Assembly (NCBI GenBank): GCA_023634235.1
Contig: JAMKCF010000019.1
Span: forward strand, 3,286,001-3,350,000
Source: Pisaster brevispinus
Taxonomy: Eukaryota; Echinodermata; Asteroidea; Forcipulatida; Asteriidae
Direction of reading: 5' to 3'
Length of the DNA: 64,000 nt
Shown: positions 44,786 through 54,500 of the stretch, piece after piece
Numbering within the stretch: the first letter of the stretch is position 1
Layout: each line of letters starts with the position of its first letter
The notes under the pieces: model-generated
What the model saw: only the letters and a program-made list of their open reading frames with translations
Database searches by the model: none
What the model was told of the DNA's origin: nothing
Program-made: the position numbers and the translations under genes

Positions 44786-45173
44786 AAGGCTTGAATTTTT
44801 TTTGGGGGGGGGAATTTGACAAGACTGCAAGACTTGTGGCTCAAGAAGTTTACGGGACCAGAAAACTTTTTACAAAACCAGAATCAAAAGTCGAGAATTT
44901 TTTTTTTAAGTGAACAAGCACTAAGATATTTCATTTGTCTTTGTTAGTATTAATTAAGTAGACTTCATTACTCAATAGAATTGAAAGGTGTTTATGAGAG
45001 TCAAAGTCAACTTCTGAACATTGCTTGTTTTTGTTTAAGATATTACACAGGAAGATATTGATTATTCAGTTGAAAACACTAGACTGTCGGACTTGTCTGG
45101 TCACAAGTTTACTGACCCGACAGTAAATTCACTTGCCTAGCTAGCCTTCGATCCAGTATAAAATTGGAGCCCT
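44786..45173. mobile_element. MITE D copy
   Basis: The left end GGCTTGAATTTTTTTTGGGG and the right end AAAATTGGAGCCCT are eroded inverted ends. The interior ACAAGACTGCAAGACTTGTG, AAGTCAACTTCTGAACATTG and ACTTGTCTGGTCACAAGTTT matches 58553 and 61487. Confidence 0.7.
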
Positions 45174-45635
45174 AAACAACCCTTGTACAGTACAATCAAT
45201 GTCCATTCATATCATTGAGCTAGCACAGATTCCAAAGGAAGGCACACTTTGGTGTTTTTGTTTTTTGTTTTAATTTGACATTTTGTACTGCAGAGATTCT
45301 CTTTCTCATGCGTTTATGTTGGATCTCGTTTCTTTCTTTCTGTTTTCTTTTCCTTTTTCACTCATTTTTATTTGCATGAATGGAAACGAAGCAAATCTGC
45401 CTGAAACAGCTTTTAATACTTGGACATGTAGTAGTACTCTCTACTGGAACACATACAACTTTGTACGACCGGTGTATTAAAGTTGAGAAACAAGAAAATA
45501 GAAGTACATGTATCTGTTGCAAACTGCTTACCAACCAAAAGGACCTATGATATAAATGACAAATATTAGTGAGTTGCCTGGCGTATCGACCTTACCAGAG
45601 TCTTTTTTTCGAAGGCTAATTGACAACACGACATA

Positions 45636-45697
45636 AACTGGTAAACTGGTAAACTGGTAAACTGGTAAACTGGTAAACTGGTAAACTGGTGAACTGG
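45636..45697. repeat. 8-bp tandem repeat (TAAACTGG)n
   Basis: Seven or eight copies of TAAACTGG, the last with G for A. The minus-strand reading VYQFTSLP is an artefact. Confidence 0.9.
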
Positions 45698-46187
45698 TGT
45701 AGCAGAAGCTGTCATGTGGAAAGAGATGGAAAAAAGAAAGAGGCAGAAAGCACACAGAGAAAGGAAGTTTGAGACACCAAACTCACAAACTATTGGCCAA
45801 GCTTCTGTTGGTTTCAAAATCAAAATAAATCCAGGATTCGAAGTCAGCCTCTCATTAAGACATCTGCTCTGCACTCTGATAGCTGCAGCAAATTCAGGCA
45901 CAGCAAGAAGGAAAGAAAGAGGAAGGAAAAAGCAAAAAATACTTTTTAACCAGTATTAGTTAATGGTGACTTGTGTTTTTATCCACGTAAGATTTCAGGC
46001 AAATCAACCCCTTTACCCTCTTAACCAAAGAGTCCCTCTACGTCCATGCTGCATTGTTCATTTCTGCATGTGCAATAATACACTATGTTCGTGTTCACGA
46101 CTGCAGCTGTGGCTACAGCTTGATCATCACGTGAACAAATGTTGAAGCATAGAAAGGCCCATGGTAACAGCCGCAGCTGTAGTCACA

Positions 46188-46382
46188 GCCCAATTTCACA
46201 GAGCTGTTTAAGCAGAGTACATGCTGTTCAGCAGCTTTCTGCTAAGCAAAAATAAGCAGGATACCAGTCACAGATTGTACATGCGGCATGGTATTCCGGC
46301 TGGTAACCTTATTCCGGTAAGCATATTCTTGTTGTGCTTAGCTACTTTCGGGTGATGAAGCAGCTCTATGAAATTGGGCCCA
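46188..46382. mobile_element. MITE B, complete, reference-quality copy
   Basis: The left end GCCCAATTTCACAGAGCTGT and the right end AGCAGCTCTATGAAATTGGG then CCC are inverted with few mismatches. The interior has AAGCAAAAATAAGCAGGATA. 195 bp, no coding capacity. Confidence 0.85.
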
Positions 46383-46777
46383 GATGTATGTATCTCTAAA
46401 TGTACAGTAGGCAGGGTGGTAGGGAACATATGTACATTGTACATGTGGAGTTGCAGTTACTTAGTAATGTATGTGCACGTTTACAGTCAGAAGTCATTCA
46501 AGCTTTTCCGTTTAATGCACCGTTAATCATCATGAATATGTTCAGTTGCTAGTATGGGCCTTGCAGCACTACTGAGCCAAGGAATTTTACATAAAAATAT
46601 GCATATTGGGGAGGTCAGCAACACTGAGTGCAGTCAAACATCATTACATTATCTTGCATACAAATTGCATACACTCATAAATTATACAGTATAATACATT
46701 TTATGTATTCTGACTGGCACACCACCACCTCCCACCTGAACAAAGATATTGACAAAATAGGGAGACCGCCAATATAG

Positions 46778-46856
46778 AGTTGGATAGCTCAGTTGAAAGA
46801 GCGTGGGCATGTTAAACCAGAGGTTGTTGGTTCAAATCCTGCTCTAGTTTAGATTT
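46778..46856 (+). repeat. tRNA-Asn-like element
   Basis: The acceptor AGTTGGA/TCTAGTT can pair throughout with wobbles, the D-stem GCTC/GAGC is perfect, the loop ATGTTAA implies anticodon GTT, and the T-loop is TTCAAAT. The anticodon stem has two mismatches and the T-stem one, so I call it a degraded tRNA-Asn or a SINE head. Confidence 0.45.
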
Positions 46857-47493
46857 ACACAGTCAGTTTCCCCTAGTGGTTTTTTCACTTTGATAAATGA
46901 AAAATGCACATAAATCTGGAGAAAGAAAAAAAGTCATTTAACAAATAATTTAGTTTTGCTTAGAAAGTGAATGTTACTTTTTGGCAAACAATTACTGTGG
47001 ACACCACTCTTGATCAATAGTCCAGGAGCTCCAAGATAATATGCAAAAGCAATTTTATGAAAGCCATACAAACTGCACTAACGACCCGATAGTCCTGAGC
47101 CAACGAATCGTAAACACAGTGAAGTTAGCTTACTTCCTTCCTCCATGGCTGAACGGAAGTTAATCCCAGTGTTTTTGGTTTATTGCCATTGCAAGCACCC
47201 TTGTTTGCAGGTTTCCTCAGGCTTGCCAGCTGCAGTGATTTGAAGTTCACTTATGAGGCATCCTTGGTTTCATTACCAGACATATATAATAATAGGCATA
47301 AATATTATCCTGGTATGCAACTTCTCAGCAGATCAGCTGACTACCTTCTTTTTTCTTGGAAATTTGTGCTTTTGAAAAACTAAAAATGTTGTACACATAT
47401 CAGTGTCCAAGTCAGTTTCCTCCCTTTTTTTGGAAGGTTTGCAGCATGTCTGATTCCCAACATCCTGCTGAACATGTTTCAGTAGATTGTTAA

Positions 47494-47735
47494 TGGCTTG
47501 TCATGGTCGAGCGGCTTGGGACAATGGACCCAGGTTGTGATACACTGATCGGCAGAGTGTGGGTTTGACTCCCGGTCTTGACACTTGTGTCATTTAAGCA
47601 AGACACATAACTAGTGTAGCTTCCGAAACAAAAAGCTGTTGGTCCGGTGTGTGTGTGTGTGTTGTTAACGTCAGAGAGCCCAGCGCACTTTTCATTGAGA
47701 CTAAGTGAAGAGGTGTGCCCCAGAGTTCCTGGTAT
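47494..47735 (+). repeat. tRNA-Leu-derived SINE, 5' part
   Basis: TTGTCATGGTCGAGCGGCTT, CAGAGTGTGGGTTTGACTCC, GACACTTGTGTCATTTAAGC, AAGCTGTTGGTCC. It matches the full copy at 50671. A GT microsatellite at about 47648-47661 interrupts the body. Confidence 0.7.
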
Positions 47736-48293
47736 AGACCATGTAACCTGTGACATCACATGTTTACAAAAGAGCCACAGAGCCTGGACTTCCTGCAGGC
47801 ACAATTTGTACACGGCTCAATGGAAGCAAACATCAAATCTGATCAATATTTGATGGAGATTGCATCGTCTGATTTTGATCAACTTTGGATTTGAAGGAAA
47901 AGGGGACCCATCTCAAAAACTTGTTCCGCCGTTATTTTTTATAACTCTTGAATGAATGTGAGTAATTTAATGACACAAAATGTCAACCTTCCCATATAAC
48001 CAGTGTAGTACATGTATCTTGCCTGCCAGAAAATGTCCTGGAATTCAAACAAGGTCACTGTTTTTGTAAACAAAGGTAACATGTCTACTAACTGTTGGCT
48101 GCAGATATGCACTACAGCAACTTGTAAACCCTGTAGGCCCCACAAGGTGCTATAAAAAGAGTTTCATAATTACAGAATTTTTTGTCACTGGGCTTTGAAT
48201 CCTGTTGCAAAGAAAGACGCTAAATAGGACTGATTATGATAAAATGGGGCATTTCTTGACATATGTATTAATATGTTGTGTTTCCATATGTAG

Positions 48294-48538
48294 GATGGCG
48301 CGGCACGTGAAGTGAGGCAGGGTCGAGGTGCGGCAGGCTCAGAGTCGGACAACCATGTGTCCACACGGCCCCAACGGCAGCGCAACCCCAGCGAGGAAGC
48401 AGAAGAAGAGGACGAGATGCTCAAGTACGGAGCCAAGCACGTCATCATGCTGTTTGTACCGGTGTCGCTGTGCATGATCGTGGTCGTCACAACGATATCC
48501 ACGGTGTCATATTACACGGATGCTGGTGGAGGATACCT
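48294..48538 (+). CDS. PSEN: presenilin exon: N-terminal tail and TM1
   Basis: The acceptor TATGTAG precedes GATGGCGCGG, and the frame is closed upstream by that TAG, so translation must enter by splicing. It codes for a polar tail ([15 protein letters not shown]..., [12 protein letters not shown]), then TM1 and the start of the first loop (YYTDAGGGY). It ends at CCT|GTGAGT, phase 2. An internal ATG at 48417 would leave out the acidic tail and is not favoured. The exact 5' edge is the least certain of the nine exons. Confidence 0.85.
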
Positions 48539-51500
48539 GTGAGTTGAAACATAACAATTTTTGTTATCTCGTTTTTGTGGGGTTTTTTTACTCTTGTTTT
48601 TGAGTCGTCAAACCTTGGGTTGAGTCCAAGTCTGGGTCCAATCCTCAGTGTCAAATCTGAGCCCTGTTCTCAGTGTGAAGTCTTGGTCGAATACTCGGTG
48701 TTGAGTCCATATCAGGAATGATTTTCTTCCTTCTTCGGTCTGCTTACTGACTTGCCCTCAGATAAAAAAAACAGTGCAAAAATTGTTATTAAATGGCCTG
48801 AAAAGTCTATAAAAGATTACACCATAGTATGTAGGTCAGCACGTGTACCCAATAACATTTTCTTACTTTTTTCCAAGGTCAAATACATTGTATCATGCCT
48901 GGTCCAAATCCAATCCTCAGTGTTGAGTCCGAGTCCAATCCTCAGTGCCGAATCTGAGTGTAATCCTCAGTGCCGAATCTGAGTGTAATCCTCAGTGTTG
49001 AGTCTGAGTCCAATCCTTAAGGTCGAATCTGAGTCCAATCCTCAGTATCCAGTCAGAGTGTAATCCTCAGTGTTGAGTCTGAGTATAATCCTCGGTGTCA
49101 AGTCTGAGTGTAATCCTCAGTGTTGAGTCTTAGTGTAATCCTCAGTGTTGAGTCTTAGTGTAATCCTCAGTGTTGAGTCTTAGTGTAATCCTCAGTATTG
49201 AGTCTGAGTCCAAACCTCAGTGTGGAGTATTTCATAACGTAACGTAGAGATTAATCTTGACGGGATGTGTATTTGTTTGTTATCATCAGAATCTACACAC
49301 CATTTCATGAAGACAAAGGAGGTGCTGGGACCAAGGCATGGAATGCTGTGGTCAACGCTCTTATCATCATCTCGATTGTCCTGGCATTGACGGTTGTACT
49401 AGTCTTACTCTACAAGTACAGATGCTACAAGGTAGGAATACTCTCAAGGACTGTTTGGGTTGCTGGTGGATCAGAATGGGTTTCGTTTTCCAGAAAAAAA
49501 AAGTCCACTGGCTTACTACTCAAGTGGGATTCGAACCCACGACCGTGCCATTCTGGAGCAGATGTCTTTCCGCTGGACTACAGAGCAAGCGTGTTGACAT
49601 AAGGCCTGTTGGACTCACTGTAATTTGCAGCAAGTACAGCAACAATTTAATAGATATGGTCTCTTGTCACTGGGCAGGCACAATAGTCAAGCAGTGAGAC
49701 ATCTGCTCTAGAATGGTGGGGGTCGTGGGTTCGAATCTTACCTGGGAAGTATGCCTGTGGATTTATTCAGACAGGACTATGGAACTTACTGAGTATAGAG
49801 TGCTATTTTTATTTTGGTTTTTCCACAACAATAGTGTGTGGTGTATGAGATACTGGTGTCGGAGAAAAAACTGAGGCAATGTATTTGTTGGGTTTGTTTG
49901 TTTGTCAGAACCAAAGTTTCGTTCCTTCTGTCTTCATTCCATCTAGAACGTTTCATTTGTTGATATTTCTTTTGCAGATTATCCACGGTTGGCTCATCCT
50001 GTCCTCATTACTGCTGCTGTTTTTCTTTGCGTTCTTTTACCTGCAGTAAGTTGTTAGATTCCACTTTCATTTTTGCGAGTAAATGTGTTTTAGATTGCTT
50101 CAAAATCATACATGATTTAAGGCCAGAACAATTACATCATTGACATTTTCACAAAGTGGTGAGTTCGTCCAAAGTTGAAAAATGTGGAAATTGTTTGTTT
50201 TGGGGGGTACAAATTCTTGAAACATTCGTTGGTGTTTACATTTGCACCAAGTTTCAGGACCTACATGCAACAGTTTCGTAAGTACACTCATAAGCATATT
50301 TGGTGTGTCGTGGCCATGGGGTCAAGTACACCGGACTCAAACTCTGGTGTGTCTGATCAGCAGAGTGTGGGTTCGAGTCCCGGTCTTGACAGTCGAGTCC
50401 TGAAGCGAGACACTTCACCATTATTGCTTCGTCCCTTAGTGGGAAGTTAAGCTGTTGGTCCCATGTGTTATGTAATGCTTGTAAAAGAACCCAGGTACAC
50501 TTATCACTAAGGAACCCAGGCCGCAAGCCATTTTTAAGAACTTTTCACATTCTGAACTTTTCACATTCAGCAGGTTTGCTTGCAAGTTTGATGAAACTAG
50601 GCCCTGCTTGTGGGAGACCTAGTTTATTTTTCGATGAAAACATCGCTTACAATTTGCATGGGCTAATTGTGGCGTGTCGTGGCCGAGCGGTTAAGAGCAC
50701 CGGATTCAAGCTCTGGTGTTTCTGATCAGCAGAGTGTGGGTTCGAGTCCCGACCGTGACACTTGTGTCCTTAAGCAAGACACTTAACCATGATTGTTTCG
50801 TCCTTTGGATGGGATGTAAAGCTGTTAGTCCCGTGTGTTGTGTAAACGCAAGTAAAAGAACCCAGTGCACTTATCGAAAAGAGAAGGGGTCCGCCCCGGT
50901 GTTTATGGTTTGATTGGCAGCATATAGCGCCACATCACCTCGTAAACCGTTACATGGTGCTATATAAAGGAGTAGGTCTCATACTTCAAATGTAGCCCCC
51001 CAAAAAAATAACTGGCAGGAAAATACTTAATGTTGAAGCGCCTTGAGCGTCACTGAGTGACGGATATGAGCGCTATATAAGAAGCCATTAATAATAATAA
51101 TAATATAATAACTTTGTTCTACCCTTGACAGAGAGCTGATGCTAACCTACAACATTCCATTGGACTATTTCACGGCAGCCCTACTCATGTGGAACTTTGG
51201 TGTTGTCGGCATGGTCTGCATTCACTGGAAGGGACCCCTAAGGCTTCAGCAGATCTACCTGATTGTTATATCCGCCCTCCTAGCCTTAACCTTTATCAAG
51301 TACCTCCCGGAATGGACACTGTGGACGATATTAGCCGCAATCGCTATATATGGTAAGATTGGGCAACCAACTTGCTGGTCCATGTGTTTTCGCTATTTGT
51401 TGTTTTCCTCCCACATCTGAAACTGAGATTTCATCAACGTCTTCCCTTCACAGGAATCTACAGGTCACAAGTCACGCTTGTGGGTTCCTTGGTTTCATCA

Positions 51501-54500
51501 CCAGAGAGATTTAATAATTATTATTGTTATTATTAGGAAGTGTGGTAAGAATTACACACTGACGACACATTGTGTCTCTTGTCTTTTTTGTCAGACCTGT
51601 TTGCCGTCCTGTCACCCAGGGGGCCACTCAGGGTTCTTGTGGAGACGGCTCAAGAGAGGAATGAACCCATCTTCCCTGCCCTCATCTACTCCTGTAAGTA
51701 ATAACAACAACAAGGTTTCCGCAGATCCTTAAACAATTTTAACAAGTCTGAAATTGCACTATCCAGGTTTAAGGCTTTAAAAAGCATTAAATAGTATTAA
51801 ATTCTCTTATTTGAGGTCTTTACAAAATTGGATGAAGCGTGTAATGAATTTCCTATCAAAAATTTGACTCCACAAAATGGCAGACCGTGTTAGTTCACGA
51901 AGTATAAGGAAAGCCACACAATTTCATGGCGTATTTGTGTGGATCATTATAGTCAACTTTTAAAACATCTTTTCAACCATATTCATTTCAATTTATTTCC
52001 TAACAAACGCTTTTCATAGCCCAAATCGCCCAATCCAAGGCAAGGTGTCCCTTTAACACGTTGACTGCCGGTCATAGATTCGTAGGGCGCTCCCATTTGC
52101 CAAGTGTGGTGCGCATACCAAATAGGTACTTTTTTGGTGTCTACATGTTGTAATACATTCATTTCTAACCCTAACCCTCACCACTGCCAGAAGCGTATTT
52201 GTTGCGTTCTCAGTGATGCCAGTGTATTCAATTAACAATACAAAAACCTTTCATTCTCTACGAGTATACTCGTAGTGGCAGAATCCGTTACACCTGTTAC
52301 TCGTAGGTGGCAGTCAACGTGTTAAGCTGACTTGTTATAAAGATGCTAATGGTAGTAAGCATCCTGGTTATAAATCAATAAAAGTATGTGGAAAAACGGA
52401 ATATGCAAAACTCACCTCAACGCGAGTTTAGGATATTCAAACTTTTGCGGTGTCCGTTTGTGAATGCTGCATCCAGAGTTGTGGTTGGTACCCGTGTCAC
52501 CTTGCTAAACAGGGATGGGTTTGATGCTCTGTTATGATTGTACCCGAATAGTTTGTTGCTATTTTCTCAACAAGTAGACACTATAATCTATTGCAACTTT
52601 CACAGGTGACTAATATTGTGTCTTTATTGACAACTTTGTTTATGAATCGGCATTAAAATCCAATCTGTGACCCTTGGTCATGTGTTTAGACTTCCTCTCT
52701 GCTTCATCGAAAAATGTTGTTACTTTTTGTATTTTGGGGTTTCATTTTGACAGCAACCATGGCGTGGATGGTTGGAATGGCGAACAGCGATCCTAACAAG
52801 GGACAAGGTCAAGATAACGAGGCTATGGAGTCATCAACTGGGAACGGTAAGTCAGGGCTCGGTCAGCGCTGGCAGTGTGCGATCTTTTTCCCAGCATGCC
52901 CTGCTGCATCGAAACCCCTTGAACTGCCTAATTTACATTTGAACCTGCGACCTGTAGGCAGGGCTCACCCTTTACACTAGCCCGGCCTACAATGTCTTGT
53001 CAAAACTGCCGTGGACTAGTAAACACCACTTCTCAACTTGTTTTGTGGGCTGCTAAGAACTGTGCAACCTACTTGTCTTTGAAATTCTCACGTTTCTTCC
53101 TTTTAAGATGTGAATAATAAATTTTAATGTATCTTTGAGTATGTGAATATAACTTAATTTGATTATCAAACTGGTTGATCACTGGATCACTACCATTAAC
53201 ACATCAAAAAGATACCATTTATGACAACGCATTTTTTTAAAATCTGGGCTACTAAAACTTCCTGGGGGCAAAGTAACATGCACAGTTTACTAGCCCGCTG
53301 GGCTACTTTACAAAAAAAGCTTAAGCGCAAGGCCTGGACAGGATTTGAACCTGTAACCTCCAGGTTTACAAACCGGTGCTCTGTATGTGTAGCAAGTATT
53401 CAGTGACCTCCAGCACATAAAAGAAAAGCTTGGTGCACCAGCATGCTTTCTGTGGTACCAGCAATGTTTAAGAAGTTGCCAACAAGGTTTGAAATTCGTC
53501 TGCCACGTTTACCCCCCCCCCACTTTTTAAATAAGTTTGTTCATTTCAGAGTTTAAATGCAATCTTTAAAACCTTTGCTCAAAGAAGTCAGGAGGAAGTG
53601 GCCATCAAGTATCACTTTAGAGTGCATCACCAATGATCATAAAGCATTTACAGTCATCAATTTTTCCAGGCCCTCTTACAGGCCCCAGACCCCACGCCGC
53701 AAAGCCCCAGTACCAACCTTTTATTTTTCAAAGTACTCACGGTAGATTGAGCAGATCTGCTACCAAATTAAAGGTAGAAAACAGCAATTTTGCTCTCGCT
53801 GGCGCTATCACAACCGTCGACCAGCATTTCAATTTCTGCTGCCCTACCCTGCTCGTTACGGCGCACAATAGGCATCCTAGTGACATAGCATGGCGCACAA
53901 AATTTTGCATTACAAAATAACTTTTCTTAGAAATCACCCGTGCTCGTTCACTCACAATACCATGGCTCTCAAGAACACATACGAGGAATCTCACATACAG
54001 TTACATAACAGTGACAACAAAATAAATAAATTTACATACCGTAAACATAGACTTGTCAAAGTCTACGTTCTGGCAACACTAAAAGGAAAACATGATAAAA
54101 CAGTAGGGAAAAGTCATTAGCTGTGACAAAGACTACACACACACATGTTAGTGTTAGATGTTACTGTAACATTTTCTTCTTATTATTGACAATCTAGGGA
54201 CTAGCAACACGGATCAGGAGGAGGATGAGGACGATGCTGGGTTTAACGTTCAATTTCGTCAACGGCAAGAGCAAGATCTTGGGGGGGACTTTAGCGCAAA
54301 CTCTGAAGAGGCGCGTGCCGCTGTGAACGCCTTAAGCCAAGGGCAGGAAGTCCAGAGGAGGCCACCTGTTGATGATGACGACGATGAAGAACGTAAGTTT
54401 GAAATTAAGTTTTGTATTAATTTAAAAAAAAAAATTTTTATGTGTGGTGTTCACACTTAAAGGTAGTGTCATATTTTGGTAATGACCCTGAAAAAAATTT

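Noticed and set aside
46778..46856. Functional tRNA-Asn gene
   Set aside because: Two mismatches in the anticodon stem and one in the T-stem make it a relic.
48417..48419. Internal ATG as the presenilin start
   Set aside because: The frame is open and acidic for 41 codons upstream to the acceptor, as in family N-termini, so the start should lie in an earlier exon.
49505..49580. Functional tRNA in a presenilin intron
   Set aside because: Only the T-arm is intact, and a related copy lies about 100 bases away in the opposite direction, as expected of SINE fragments.
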